A stretch of DNA of 64,000 nt from Patescibacteria group bacterium UBA6164 (GCA_002422305.1 DIUG01000068.1:1-64000); one strand, 5' to 3'. Shown: positions 45,691 through 56,735, counted from the first letter of the stretch. Made by a program: numbers and translations. Notes: generated by a model not told the origin, from the sequence alone.

Positions 45691-45902
45691 AGTTCTAAAA
45701 AAGACTTGCTTATAGATTAAGTAAGTCTTTTTATTGTATTTAAATGATTTAGTTTGTATTTTTCTTTTTTCTTCTGTAGTACTCCATTGGTTTTCATTGA
45801 TATTTATAATATTCAATAAAATCTTCTTTATATAGACCATTAATATCATATTCAATAGTTCATTCAAAAAAAGTTCTCAATTCTATTATTGTGCTCCACC
45901 AT
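45691..45902 (-). repeat. Attachment-like repeat 1: recombinase tail, terminator and GCTCCACCAT core
   Basis: The right edge is the core GCTCCACCAT (45893-45902). Read on the minus strand from it, WWS continues as TIIELRTFFEGTIEYDINGL and on to RRKKKNTN and TAA (45749-45751), 47 codons after the Ser. The same WWS is how the island recombinase ends at tmRNA. After the stop, AAAAAGACTTGCTTA/TAAGTAAGTCTTTTT forms a terminator (45697-45731). Two relatives lie at 52808-53022 and 59908-60120, conserved better in amino acids than in bases. I read it as the right half-site of the integrated island. Confidence 0.7.
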
Positions 45903-45923
45903 TTTTTTATTGATTATTAAGCG

Positions 45924-45955
45924 AAAAAACTCTATATTTTTTAGAGTTTTTTGGT
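45924..45955. terminator. Terminator to the right of repeat 1
   Basis: AAAAAACTCTA and TAGAGTTTTTT. It closes the deacetylase gene (-) and sits where a tmRNA terminator would sit after a complete 3' end. Confidence 0.75.
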
Positions 45956-45963
45956 TTTTAAAA

Positions 45964-46911
45964 TTATACATTTTCAATTATTCAATACTTAAACATATTA
46001 CAATCATATCTTGGTAATAAATATTTATTATTAATTATATCATCTGTTTTAATATTTCTTGGTTCTACAATAAAAGAATATTTTATATTTGAATTTTCTA
46101 ATTTTCTAACAGTTTCTATATTATATGAATCTTTTCATCAATAAGGATAACAAAAACAATCAATTTCAGAATTAATGATTTTGCTTAAAAAATTATTTGA
46201 TTCATCAATTTCATTATTTAACTCATTATAGCTAAAATTAGACAATAAATGATGAGATTCTGCATGTCATCAAATTATATTTCATGCATTTTTAATCTCA
46301 CTTATTTGATTTTCATTTAAATATAATTTTTCCCATATAATATCTATTGGATCTCAAAAAATACTTATTAATTTATCTAAAACTATAGTTTGAGTATCCA
46401 AATTTAAAGAATAGTTTATTTTTTTTATAATAAGTGAATATTTATCCATTTCTTGTTCAGAATATGCAATTCTATTTTCTATTTTTTTTATTTCAGATTC
46501 TAAATTTAAATTTTTTAAGATATCTACAAATTTTTCATAAATATTTTTTGAATTAAATCTTCACAATAAATAATGTATTTTATGAACATTTAATATACTT
46601 CTATCTCTTAATTGCTTAGTTCATACAAAAAATATTCACCATAAATTTCTTTCTTTTAAAATAGGAAGTACATATTTATAATGATCTATTAATCAATCAT
46701 CAAATGTTAATATTATTCAAGTTGGAACATTGGTTTTATTATTTATAAAATTAATCCAATCCTCTTTTCTTACAAATCAAAATTCTTTTTCAAAAAAATC
46801 TAACTGTTTTTTAAAATTATCAATACCTAAATACTTAAGTCATGGTATAAAATCAGAATTAATTCTGATATAATGATACATTATTGCTTTACATCAATTT
46901 TTATTATTCAT
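45964..46911 (-). CDS. Polysaccharide deacetylase family protein
   Basis: A 315-residue NodB-type carbohydrate esterase that would remove acetyl groups from surface glycans. The metal-binding TFDDG motif is in PTGIILTFDDGLIDHYKY, and the second motif is IIGGHAESHHLLSNF (H-x-x-x-H). CFCYPYGGKDSYNIETVRKL is the conserved Y-P-x-G strand. There is no signal peptide, so it may act on a cytoplasmic sugar intermediate. It is last in the minus-strand sugar operon (NeuB, NeuC, HIT, deacetylase) with a 4-bp gap to the HIT gene, suggesting it modifies the same sialic-acid-like product. Confidence 0.85.
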
Positions 46912-46915
46912 AAAA

Positions 46916-47476
46916 TTAATTTTTAAATTTTCTTTTAAGTATTCCAGTATTTTTTGATACTCTTTCTGAGGTTACTTTAGATATTGAAGATAATATATCT
47001 GGTGCTTTTTCTCAACAAGTTTGATTAATAAATTCATTCAATGTATCTTGAACAATTTCTTTTCTTGACCAAAAATTAAGTCATCAGCCATCTATATTTA
47101 AATTATTAACTTTTTTGATATTTTCTCACTTATAAATTGGAATAAGATGAAAGTGAAGATGTTTTGAATTTTCTCAAGAATTTAATGATATAATATTTAC
47201 TCTATCAATATTTACATCACATTTTTTTATTGTTACACATGCTTTATTTAATAATATTCCTAATTCTATAATTACTTCTTGAGGCAATATACAATCACTG
47301 ATGTCATTAATATGTTTACCTATATCATTTATTAATTCTTTTTTTAAAATTAATAAACAATGAAAATCACACAATGGGTTTATACTGTGTACAAATTCCC
47401 AATATTTCAATGTATTATCAATCTGTTGTTCTTTATTAGGAAATGAACTTTTACAAAATATACAATTTTTTTTCAT
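46916..47476 (-). CDS. HIT-family protein
   Basis: A 186-residue histidine-triad nucleotide hydrolase or transferase. KNCIFCKSS at the start is the zinc-type C-x-x-C of HIT proteins, WEFVHSINPLCDFHCLLILK the central beta-sheet, and SKHLHFHLIPIYK the H-x-H-x-H triad near residue 115. I chose the ATG at 47474-47476 because it gives the family-typical M-K-K-x-C-I-F-C start; an upstream TTG would overlap the NeuC gene. The C-terminal ~60 residues extend beyond the usual HIT length. Sitting between NeuC and a deacetylase, it may act on a nucleotide-activated sugar. Confidence 0.85.
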
Positions 47477-47505
47477 AGTACTTTTATAATATTTAATAAT
47501 ATATT

Positions 47506-48654
47506 CTATTTCTGAATAGAAGTATTCCAAAATTCTTCTGTCTCAATTATTTTTATAAATCTTTCTGTCTCAATTATTTTTATAAATCTTTCTCATGCTT
47601 TTCAATCACCAAAAGTTAAACATTTAGGATATATTTTATTTTCTTCCCATAATTCATTAATTTTGTTTTTAACTTCATCTGAATCATAGTTAACATTATG
47701 AATACTTTCCCAATTATTTCTATTATTTTGTCTTGTTCATATATTTACAGTCGGTACTCAAAGTGTTGGTGCTTGTCTAACTCAAGCACTAGAATTTCAA
47801 ACAATACATTTAGAACTTTTTAATATAGTTAAAAAATCATTAAAAGGAATTGAGTCAAATATTCTATAAGATTCTTTAAATTTCTTATCAATTATATATT
47901 TGTTAAAATATTTTATAACAATATCAGAACTAGGATCATTATTAGGATATATAAGTATAAATTTTTTATTAGATTGTATTAATCCATCTAAAACATTAAT
48001 GCAATGTTGCTCAAAACTTGATGTTTCAGTAGTAACTGAGTGGAAAATAAATATTCAGTATTTTTCAAAAGGTATATCATATTTAATTTTAAGTTCATCT
48101 ATTTTAGATAATTCATCTCAAAACATTACATCAAAATCTGGAGATCATATAGAATATATATTTTCTCTTTTTTCTCACATTATTTCTAACTTGTCAGCAG
48201 ATTTATCATTTGCCACAAAATGTACATGTGAAAGTTTAGATATAAAATGTCTAACTGATTCATCAATACTACCTGAAGATTCTCATCATTCTACATGTGC
48301 TACAAGAGTATTTGTAAAAGATCAAGCAATTACTCAAGCTAATGCTTCAACTCTATCTCCATGAATTACTATTAAATCTGGATTAATTTCATGAATATAG
48401 TGAGATAGATTTATTATAGTATTTGCTATAACTATTTCCTGCTTTTCTCAAACATGTTGATTTATATTTAGATAAACATTCTGATGATTTTCATCTAAAA
48501 TCTCTTTGAAAGTAAATCAATACTTTCAAAGCATATGCATTCAAGTTACAAATACATAACTCTCAAAGCTATAATGTTTATCGACCTCTCTTATTAAAGA
48601 TCTTATTTTTCAATAATCAGCTCTCGTTCATGTAAGAAATAAAATTTTCTTCAT
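47506..48654 (-). CDS. neuC: UDP-N-acetylglucosamine 2-epimerase (hydrolysing), NeuC-type
   Basis: A 382-residue GT-B-fold enzyme converting UDP-GlcNAc (or a modified UDP-sugar) to ManNAc-type sugar plus UDP, the first committed step to sialic-acid-like nonulosonates. Signatures: ILFLTGTRADYGKIRSLIRE, DLIVIHGDRVEALAGV, LVAHVEGGESSGSIDESVRH (the G-G-E...D-E-x-x-R-H motif), HSVTTETSSFEQH and KCIVGNSSAGVRQAPTLGVP. Near the C-terminus a 27-bp stretch is tandemly repeated (47538-47592), giving ERFIKIIET twice. It begins 11 bp after the NeuB gene. It probably acts in the cytoplasm. Confidence 0.92.
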
Positions 48655-48665
48655 TTTTAGATATC

Positions 48666-49724
48666 TTAATTATTTAAATTAATATCACTATAAGATAAGT
48701 GTGTGTCAGTACATATATCTTTAGACGATTTTTTTCATAAAATTTTCTCAAACTCTTCTGCTCTTATCTCTCATGTTCCAGGTCTTTTAACCCAAATATT
48801 TTCATTTGAAAATATTTCTCATTTTTTAATATCTTTAATTGTTACGACTGTTGCAAAAGCAAAGTTTATACAAGGTTCTTCTTCTTTTACAGGTCATTTA
48901 GATCATCATCTACATTTTGCAATTATTTTACTTCATTCAATTAATTCTTTTAAATCATTTTTATCCATAGAACATATAATATCAGGTCATATTCTATCCA
49001 TAGTATCAGTAAAATGTCTTTCCAATATAGATGCTCCTAAAGCTACAGCTCATAAACATGCATAATTGGAAGTAGTGTGATCAGATAATCATATAACAGC
49101 ATCTGAAAATCTTTCTTCTAACTCATTTAATGCTCATAATCTTACTAATTCTGGAGGAGTTGGGTATACATTAGTACAATGTAACAAAGCATAAGGAATA
49201 TTAGCATCTCTAATAATATTTACAGCTTTTTCTATACTATTTAAATCGTTCATTCATGTTGATAATATTATTGGTTTTCAAAAAGATGCTACATGTTTTA
49301 TTAAAGGATAGTTATTACATTCTCAACTACCTATTTTATAAGCAGGTATATCAAACTTTTTTAATCTTTCAGCAGCAGCTCTAGAAAAAGGAGTGCTAAT
49401 AAATATCATTCACTTTGATTTTACATAATTCATCAATTCATATTCATCATCTTCATTTAAAGCACAAGATTCCATAATTTCATATATAGAAATACTTGCA
49501 TTTCAAGGAATAACTTTTTTAGCACTTGAGCTCATTTCATCTTCAATGATATGTGTTTGATGTTTTATAACCTCTGCTCATGCTTCATATGCAGCATCAA
49601 CCATTTCTTTAGCAATTTTTAAAGACCCATTATGGTTAATTCAAATTTCAGCAATAACTAAAGGATCTGATTTTTCAGATATTAATCTGTTTCAAATATA
49701 AAAACTAGGTATTATTTTATTCAT
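48666..49724 (-). CDS. neuB: N-acetylneuraminate synthase family protein
   Basis: A 352-residue NeuB-type synthase, condensing phosphoenolpyruvate with a ManNAc-type sugar to a nonulosonic acid. Motifs: LVIAEIGINHNGSLKIAKEM, AEVIKHQTHIIEDEMSS, ISTPFSRAAAERLKKF, AYKIGSGECNNYPLIKHV, PIILSTGMNDL, CTNVYPTPPELVRLGAL and GLSDHTTSNYACLGAVALGA. The end is an SAF antifreeze-like domain (IKKGEIFSNENIWVKRPGTG, then EIRAEEFEKILGKK). It leads the minus-strand operon from the promoter at 49755-49782. The exact sugar (sialic, legionaminic or pseudaminic type) is not decidable from sequence by eye. Confidence 0.93.
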
Positions 49725-49754
49725 AATATTTATATATATTCTAAATTAGATTTA

Positions 49755-49782
49755 TTTATAGTTATTTTTAAATAAAAGTCAA
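49755..49782 (-). promoter_or_regulatory. Promoter of the neuB operon
   Basis: On the minus strand, TTGACT (49782-49777), 16 bp, TATAAA (49760-49755), 31 bp before the NeuB ATG. Confidence 0.7.
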
Positions 49783-49816
49783 CAAAAAAAGGCATTACAA
49801 ATAAAATGTAATACCT
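49783..49816 (-). terminator. Terminator of the Nudix gene
   Basis: On the minus strand, AGGTATTACATTTTATTTGTAATGCCT forms a hairpin followed by TTTTTTTG, directly upstream of the neuB promoter. Confidence 0.8.
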
Positions 49817-49832
49817 CATGAAAATTTAAATA

Positions 49833-50393
49833 TTATATATTTTTAAATATTTTATTTTTTAATTCCTCCTCTTTTCATAAAAATATTTCTCTTAAAACTT
49901 CTAAAGCAAATTCTTGAACTCTAAACTTTGGATTAGCTACTATACATAAAAAGTCAGACCAATTCATAACTTTTATTTTTATCTTTTCTCAAGCGTCTAA
50001 GTTTTGTTCTTGAATTTTATTACAATTTCTGGCAATAAATATATTGCTTTTATGATCTATTCTAGAAGATCTAGTATAAGATCAAAATAATTCCCAATCA
50101 TCACTTTTAAGTCAAGTTTCTTCTAATAATTCTCTTTTAGCAGTTTCAATTGGAGTTTCTCAATCTTCACATGTTCATCCGACTAATCAAAAAAAAGGTT
50201 CTCTTCAAGGATGTTGTTCTTCAAGAATATAAATATTGTTATTCTTATCTATTGCTACGATATCTACACTATCGTTTCTTTTTAGCTTTTCAAAAACTTT
50301 TTTACTTCAATCAAACATTTCTTGTTCCCATTGATATACATCAAATGATTTTCAACTAAAAACTTTTTTAGCATTTTCAGGTATTCATGCCAT
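49833..50393 (-). CDS. Nudix hydrolase
   Basis: A 186-residue protein with a complete Nudix box: GLVGGTCEDGETPIETAKRE then LLEETGLKSDDWELFG (G-x5-E-x7-R-E-x-x-E-E-x-G). The preceding VDIVAIDKNNNIYILEEQH and HPGREPFFG resemble ADP-sugar or ADP-ribose pyrophosphatases. It would hydrolyse a nucleoside diphosphate derivative, perhaps a nucleotide sugar of this cluster. The gene is upstream of a terminator and separated from neuB by its own promoter. It follows the NadD-like gene after 60 bp on the same strand. Confidence 0.85.
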
Positions 50394-50453
50394 AATAATA
50401 ATTTTAAAAAATAAGTATTTGAATTATAATAATATTTTTTTTATAATCAAAAT

Positions 50454-51251
50454 TTAAATAAAAGTTTTTTCTGCTTCTAATACAAATTTAACTAACAAAT
50501 CTCATTTTAATTTACGAGCCTTTACTATTGTTCTAATGTACTTTTCTTTCCATGCTTTTTTACTTTGAATAGGATTAAAATTAGGCAATTTTATATCTAA
50601 TAATTTTAATTCAGGAAAAACAGCAATTAATTTATCTAAAAAGAAAAACCATCATAATATAAATTCTTCTTGATTAATTCATTGGTTATGAGGTAAATAT
50701 AAACCATTTTGTTCAATATATCATGAAACACTTATATCTAATCAATCTTGATAAAATTGTCCTAAAGAAAATCATTCACGAACTTTTGTTGATGATGTAG
50801 AAATTATTGGATTTATTTCTACTAATTTTATTCATTTTTTTGCGGAAGTATTATGTGCTCCATCAAGATTCTCAAATTCAGGTCTACAAATCATTCAAAA
50901 AGTATCTCACGAATTTCAATATATCTCCATTTCACGTATTGCTTTATCAGATCAACAGATGTTTATAACATTCCTTCAATATTTCTTTCTTAAATCTAGT
51001 AATTCATCAATATGTCATCTTACATTTTGTCTTTGGATATCTATAGGAAGACTATATTGAGCTAGATGTATCCTTATCATTTCTAAACGTTCTTCTAATG
51101 AAGCTATTGGTTCCTTTTCTCAGATAAATTTTACTATTACATATAATTGTGACAAAGTTAAGGTTTCTATAGCACTAATCATAGCACTAATATGACCTTT
51201 ATGTACAGGATCAAAAACTCACCTAATAACTCATATATTTTCGTTTTTCAT
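50454..51251 (-). CDS. NadD-like nucleotidyltransferase
   Basis: A 265-residue cytidylyltransferase-fold protein. GVIRGVFDPVHKGHISAMIS supplies the H-x-G-H motif (HKGH) of the nucleotidyltransferase superfamily, and NPIISTSSTKVREGFSLGQF the I-S-S-T-x-x-R motif as in nicotinate-nucleotide adenylyltransferase. Between them lies VINICGSDKAIREMEIY, the second nucleotide-binding loop. The C-terminal ~90 residues extend past the NadD domain and are unassigned. Within a sugar module it may activate a sugar phosphate or a pyridine nucleotide; the fold is clear but the substrate is not. It is divergent from NeuA across a 77-bp gap. Confidence 0.8.
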
Positions 51252-51328
51252 ACATATATTGATTTTTAATAAATTTTAGTTATTATATAATAAAGTCATA
51301 AAAAATCAATTATTAATAATAAGTATAA

Positions 51329-52036
51329 ATGATAAATATAAAAAAAATTGCAATTATTCCTGCAAGATGAGGTTCAAAATGAATCCCTAAAAAAAATATT
51401 GTAGAATTATCTTGAAAACCTTTAGTTAATTATAGTATTGAAGCTGCTATTAAGTCTAAGTGTTTTGATAAAATATGTGTTGCAACAGATTCTTCAGATA
51501 TAATTAAGGTTGCTTCCACTTATGATGTTGAAATTATTAGATTACCTAGTGATTTAACTACCGATGAATCTAAAATGATAGATGTTGTTTTATTTGTATT
51601 AAATTATTACGAAGATAATAATGAAAAATTTAACATTACTATATTATTACAGCCTACTTCACCATTAAGAACATATATTGATATACAAAATGCTTTAAAA
51701 GAATATTTAAATTTAAATAAATATAATAGTCTAGTTAGTTTTTGTGAAACTAATGAACATCCATATAAAAGTTTCTTGTATAATGATAATGAAATAAAAC
51801 CAGTTTTCTGAGAAGAATATATTTCTCTACCTAGACAATTATTACCAAAAACAATACAACAAAATTGAGCAATTTATATAAATAAAGTAGAAGATTTAAG
51901 AAAAAATAAAAGTTTTTTTACTCAACCTGTGTATCCCTTTATAATGGATGAATTATCATCTATTGATATAGATAAAAAACTTGATTTACTATTTGCAGAA
52001 TTTTGTATAAATAACTCCAATAAATATGAAAAATAA
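51329..52036 (+). CDS. neuA: CMP-nonulosonate cytidylyltransferase, NeuA-type
   Basis: A 235-residue enzyme activating a sialic-acid-like sugar with CTP. Signatures: IAIIPARGGSKGIPKKNIVE, LVNYSIEAAIKS, ICVATDSSDIIKVA, ILLQPTSPLRTYIDIQNALK and QQNGAIYINKVEDL. The length is normal for the single-domain form. With NeuB and NeuC on the opposite strand it completes the route to a CMP-sugar for surface decoration. Its 3' end overlaps the P-loop kinase gene by 11 bp, implying translational coupling. No transferase is present in the module, so it would have to be supplied elsewhere. Confidence 0.93.
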
Positions 52037-52646
52037 TTTATACTATTCATCATTTATTTTTTTAATATGATGAGCTTTTCAAGGAAAAAGTCTAATTTCT
52101 ATTAAAATTGCTGAAAAATATAATTTTTCTGGTGTAATATCAACAGATTTATTTAGAAATATTTTAAGAATTAATAATCCTACGAATGCAATATTATGTT
52201 CAACTTCAAAATTAAATGATGATATTTTTAATATACAAAGAAAAGAAGTATCAGATTTATTATATAAAACTCTAGATTTTTATGCTGATAGAAAAGAAAA
52301 GTTGGTTATTGAATGAGTACACTTTTCAAAAGATTTCCTAAAGTTTGCTTTGAAAAATTGAGCTAAATGTATTTGTTTAAATAATTCGCTTCCTTGGAGA
52401 GATAAAGTAAATCTTAAAAAAATAACTACTCCTATAACAAGGGTAATTAATAGAGATACTTTAGAAGAAAATTTTGCTAACCATACAGAAGATTTAAATA
52501 TAGAGGATATTTTCTACACACATAAAGAAAAAGAATATAGTTTAATGCATAACATTATATTATCTGATGTAAAGGAATTAGGTATTAATATTATATCTTA
52601 TAGTAGTATTGATGAGGCAATTATTAAAATAAAAGAATTTATTTAA
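52026..52646 (+). CDS. P-loop kinase, 2-phosphoglycerate-kinase-like
   Basis: A 206-residue P-loop protein. FLIGGAFQGKSLISIKIAEK is a Walker A (G-G-x-x-G-K-S) near the N-terminus, followed by FSGVISTDLFRNILR. The S-T-D-x-x-R element is typical of 2-phosphoglycerate kinase-like and related small-molecule kinases. LVIEGVHFSKDFLKFAL (E-G-V-H) is the second conserved element. It overlaps neuA by 11 bp, so the substrate is probably connected to sugar activation. The subfamily assignment is by resemblance only. Confidence 0.7.
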
Positions 52647-52807
52647 AAAATTATTAACTAATAATTCATAATGATAAACAAATCCATAAAATGATATAAC
52701 TATTAATAATGATTATACTAATTATTCATAATAATTGATAAAAATATATAAATACATTTATTATTTTACATTTATGAAATTGATAAAAATATAATACTAA
52801 AAAATAT

Positions 52808-53022
52808 AGTTCTAAAAAAGACTTGCTTATAGATTAAGTAAGTCTTTTTGTAGTATTTAAATGATTTAGTCTGCATTTTTCTTTTTTCTTCTGTAGTACT
52901 CCATTGGTTTTCATTGATATTTATAATAGTTTGTGAAATCTTCTTTATATAGAGCATTAATATCATACTCAAGGGGGGTTGATTCAAAAAAAGTTCTCAA
53001 TTCTATTATTGTGCTCCACCAT
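52808..53022 (-). repeat. Attachment-like repeat 2
   Basis: Same architecture as repeat 1: core GCTCCACCAT at 53013-53022, minus-strand tail WWS-TIIELRTFFESTPLEYDINA through RRKKKNAD to TAA (52866-52868), 48 codons after the Ser, then the same terminator (52814-52848). Differences from repeat 1 are largely conservative at protein level (Gly/Ala, FIEY/FTNY). It separates the sugar module from the next one. Confidence 0.7.
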
Positions 53023-53047
53023 TTTTTATTTATTATTAAGCTAAAAG

Positions 53048-53080
53048 CTCAAGTTTTATGATTTGAGTTTTTTGTTTTTT
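53048..53080. terminator. Terminator to the right of repeat 2
   Basis: CTCAA...TTGAG hairpin followed by TTTTTTG; same relative position as the terminator beside repeat 1. Confidence 0.65.
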
Positions 53081-53121
53081 CTAAAAAGTTGCATTTCGTG
53101 GTAGATTGTAAGAATTAAAAA

Positions 53122-53149
53122 TTGACAAAAAATTATTTTTTTGTATAAA
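53122..53149 (+). promoter_or_regulatory. Promoter of the AdoMet synthetase operon
   Basis: TTGACA (53122-53127), 16 bp, TATAAA (53144-53149), 30 bp before the ATG at 53180. The seven genes downstream are tightly packed and would share it. Confidence 0.75.
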
Positions 53150-53179
53150 ATTAATAATTTTATTATCTAATTTATTTTT

Positions 53180-54418
53180 ATGATTAAAATACTTGATAAC
53201 TATTATAAATCTATAAACAAAGAAGATTATGAGTTTGTAGAAAGAAAATGAATTTGACATCCTGATACATTATCAGATTTAATAGCTGAAATTTTTGTTA
53301 TTAATTATTCAAATTATACAAAATCTAAATATTGATATATTCCAAACCATTGGGTTGATAAAGTTCTTTTATCTGGAGCAAAATCAGAAGTAAAATTTTG
53401 AGATTATACAATTATAAAACCTATAAGATGTTACTTATTTTGAAAAGTAACCCAAAAGATAGAAAATGAAGATATACCAATTTATTCAATTTTTAAAGAT
53501 AGTGTATTTCAAGTTTTCACTAAAATATTTAAAAATTTGGATATATTAAATTATATTGATTTAATAGTTGATATTAATGATTGAATTTGAGTTGGAAGAC
53601 CAAAAAATTGGTATCAACCTAAAAATACTCAAGAGGTTCAAGATTCAAACAATAAATTAAGATCAAATGATAGTGTTATTTGTTCTGCTTATTCTCCACT
53701 ATCTTGACTGGAAAAAATAGTTATTTTTTTAGAAAATTATATTAATTGATTTAAATTTAAAAATAATTTTCCATTTACTGGATATGATGTAAAAGTACTT
53801 GCAAATAGAAAATTAAATGATATTGATATAACAATTTGTATTCCTTTTTTAGCTAAATTAACACCTAATAAAGAATTTTATTATAAAAATATAGAAATTA
53901 TTAATACTGATTTAAAAAATCAATTAGAAAAATATTTAAAATTAAATAATTTAAATTTTAATCTAAATAACATTTTTATAAATAATCGTGATGAATGAGA
54001 TATTGTATATATGGTGCCATTTTGATCAGCATTAGATACTTGAGATTATGGAGTAGTTGGTCGTTGAAATAAGTATAATTGAGTAATTTCAATCGTAAGA
54101 GAAAGTAATATTGAAGCATTTTCTTGAAAAAATCCAATATACCATGGTTGAAAATTATTTAATTATATCGCATGAAAGATTTCAGAAGAAATATATTTAC
54201 AATTATGATATGAGAATTATGTAAATATAGTTGCAAAAGTTTGAGATAATATAGATAATCCACATGAGGTTTTAGTAAAAATAGTTTGAGATGTAAAAGA
54301 TAATACGAATATAGTTAATGAAATTGTAAATATTAATTTAAAATCAATTACTAATATTCACGAATGACTTTTAAACTATAATCCTATTTTAAGATTTAAT
54401 CCAAATTTATATGAATAA
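53180..54418 (+). CDS. S-adenosylmethionine synthetase, archaeal type
   Basis: A 412-residue methionine adenosyltransferase of the archaeal family (PF01941-like), unrelated in detail to bacterial MetK. The signature is EFVERKGIGHPDTLSDLIAE near residue 20, followed by HWVDKVLLSGAKSEVKFGDY. DTGDYGVVGRGNKYNG and KNPIYHGGKLFNYIAGKISE are the later conserved blocks. It would make AdoMet from methionine and ATP. In bacteria this form is found sporadically, often inside biosynthetic or mobile clusters. As first gene of a packed seven-gene operon, it may feed a methylation or AdoMet-derived product. It overlaps the next gene by 8 bp. Confidence 0.9.
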
Positions 54419-55436
54419 AATTAAAATCTGATTAATTTGAATTTGAAATTGTGCAAAATCAATAGTTGAATGAATACAATACTATAAAGAACATTCTCAT
54501 AAAGAAGTTTTTTGATATAAAATTAGCGATATTGATATTGTATGTGCAATTGATATAGGAAAAAATAAAGTTTGAAAAGATTTGAATTTGGCTATTTATG
54601 AGTTTCCAAATAATGCTTATACTATTAAAAAAGTTGAAAATATTTCATGAGTTAAAGTTATATTATGAAATACATTAGAAGGTGTCTTTGATAAGACAAT
54701 TCATTTAGTAAGTCCTATTGATAATATAGAGTTTAATGAATTATTCTTTATTGAAGAAATAAAAAAATCATGAGCAGAAATTTTTATAAATATGCTTCCT
54801 ACTTGATCTGATAAAGCATCTCATTATTATGCAGATTTGATAATTAATAAATTAGGATTATCTTTTATAAATTGAATTCCTTCAAAAATTATAAATTCAT
54901 GAAAATATCATAGTAAAAAATCTGTTTTAGTTTGAGATGATATTAAAAGTCAATTATGAGGTTCTATTCTTAATAGATATATTAACAAAATTTTTAATAT
55001 AAGAGATAATTTATTTTTAGATAAAATGTATCAAATTAATTATGCATGAAATACAGATTTTTTAAACTTAATGTATAGATGAGAAAGTAAACATAAATCT
55101 AAAAAAAATGCTGTTTCAAATTTTGATAATATTCATGTTCCTACGTCCATTAATGTTTCTTATGTAGAAAATATGTGAGATAGAAAGACTTGTAAAATAA
55201 ATTATGAATGAAGAAATTTTTGAAATGCTCCTTTTAATATAAAAGTTGAAATGGAAGTTGAAGATAGTCCAAATTTTGCTTGATCTATGCTAGATGTAGT
55301 AAGATATGTACAAAAGTCATTAGATTTAGAAAATTATTGAATACTTGAAAATGTATCGGCTTTATATATGAAAACTCCACCTAAATCCATTGATGAGGAA
55401 CTTGCTCTAAAAAATATAAATAATTTTATTTTTTAA
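54411..55436 (+). CDS. Myo-inositol-1-phosphate synthase
   Basis: A 341-residue NAD-dependent enzyme making inositol-1-phosphate from glucose-6-phosphate. GLIGIGNCAKSIVEGIQYYK is the Rossmann G-x-G-N-C-A/S signature; FINMLPTGSDKASHYYADLI, LVGDDIKSQLGGSILNRYIN and EVEDSPNFAGSMLDVVRYVQ are family hallmarks of the archaeal/actinobacterial type. The length fits. Inositol phosphate is a precursor for inositol lipids, mycothiol-like thiols or solutes; which of these applies here is unknown. It starts 8 bp inside the AdoMet synthetase gene and ends 11 bp before the AspRS-like gene. Confidence 0.92.
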
Positions 55437-55447
55437 TTTGTGATAAT

Positions 55448-56732
55448 ATGCAATATAAATCTTTAGAAGAGAAATTAATATTACAAGATAGAGAAAAAAA
55501 AGAATTATCACAACAAATAGATAATTTAATAATGAGTTATTGATTACAAATTAATTCAATACTAAAAGACAAAGAAGTCTCATGATTCATATCAAGAATA
55601 GATAGTGATGAAAATTATTTATATTTTTATTTAACAAATCAGTATTGAACTCAAAAATTCTTTTTAAGTAAAAATATTTTAAAAGATGATGATATAATAC
55701 TACTTAAAAATTTATTAAATTCTAATGTTTCAATAATTACTCAAGATTGAGAAGTTAAGTGATTAAAAGTAAATTGAATATCTATTAATAATGAATTTAT
55801 TAATGATAATCAAATAGATTTAGTATGACAAGAGGAGCAAAGAAAGAGAAAGTATTATAAAAAATATTAGAAGATACTTTGAAAATAATTGATTTATAGA
55901 AATTGAAACACCCATTTTATGACCAGTATTTAGTGAATATGCTGATGAAAGTTTTTTAGTTTATGATGAAAAATTAGGATGAGTATATTCTTTACCACAA
56001 TCACCCCAAGTTTATAAACAATTATCTATTTTATCTGGAGTTCAAAAATATTTTCAAATTGCTAGATGTTTTAGAAGAGATGCTGATAGTGAATTTAAAA
56101 AAATTGAATTTACTCAAATGGATGTTGAAGTTGCAAATATGGCATCTAAGGATATTAGAAGAATATTAGAAAATTTAGTAAAAGAATTATTTAAATTAAA
56201 GTGAATAAATTTAGATTGAGATATTCCTGTTTTTACTTATCAAGAAGCAATGAGTAAATTTTGAACAGAAAAACCAATTTTAGAGTGAAAAGATTATTCA
56301 TTATGTTGGGTAATTCAGAGCCCTATGTTTGAAATGTCAAATTGAAAAATTCAGCCAAGTCATCACATAGTTTCAAAACCTCTTGAAGAAGATTTAGAAT
56401 TATTAGAGAACAATCCTTTATCTGTTAGATGAGATAATTATGATTTAATCTTTAATTGACAAGAAGTTGCTGGTTGAGATATTAGAATAAATGATCCATT
56501 ATTACAATATAAAATGTTGAAACTTATCTGATACTCAGATGAATATATTGAAGAATATTATTCTTGGTATATAGAAGCATTATCTAATTGATGTCCTCCT
56601 CATGGATGATTTGCTACTTGAGTAGAAAGGATAGTTACACTATTAAATAAAAATAAAGATATTTCAAAATATATAATGTTTCCAAAATATGCTAATTGAG
56701 AACCAATATCTTGATTTCCTAAAAAAATGTAA
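55448..56732 (+). pseudogene. AspRS/AsnRS-like class II synthetase paralogue, with a frame break
   Basis: The first frame (55448-55870, 140 aa) resembles an N-terminal OB-type domain with a leading helix. The catalytic core is in a second frame that has no start codon after TAG 55821-55823: RRYFENNGFIEIETPILGPV, GGVYSLPQSPQVYKQLSILS, KYFQIARCFRRDADSEFKKI with EFTQMDVEV (motif 2), and PPHGGFATGVERIVTLL (motif 3), ending at TAA 56730-56732. A one-base slip near 55815-55830 would join the frames. It is either a frameshifted gene, programmed frameshifting or a read error. The core lacks parts of genuine AspRS, so it may be a tRNA-independent amino-acid ligase paralogue within this biosynthetic module. 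Confidence 0.7.
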
Positions 56733-56735
56733 AAT

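Noticed and set aside
45679..45867. Short minus-strand frame (MNELLNMILMVYIKK...) in repeat 1 and its relatives in repeats 2 and 3
   Set aside because: The frame conserved among the three repeats is the WWS-TIIELR frame; this one is an alternative-frame shadow with fewer conserved residues.
47900..49065. Two plus-strand open frames of 154 and 120 codons
   Set aside because: They are antisense shadows of the clearly recognised neuC and neuB genes.
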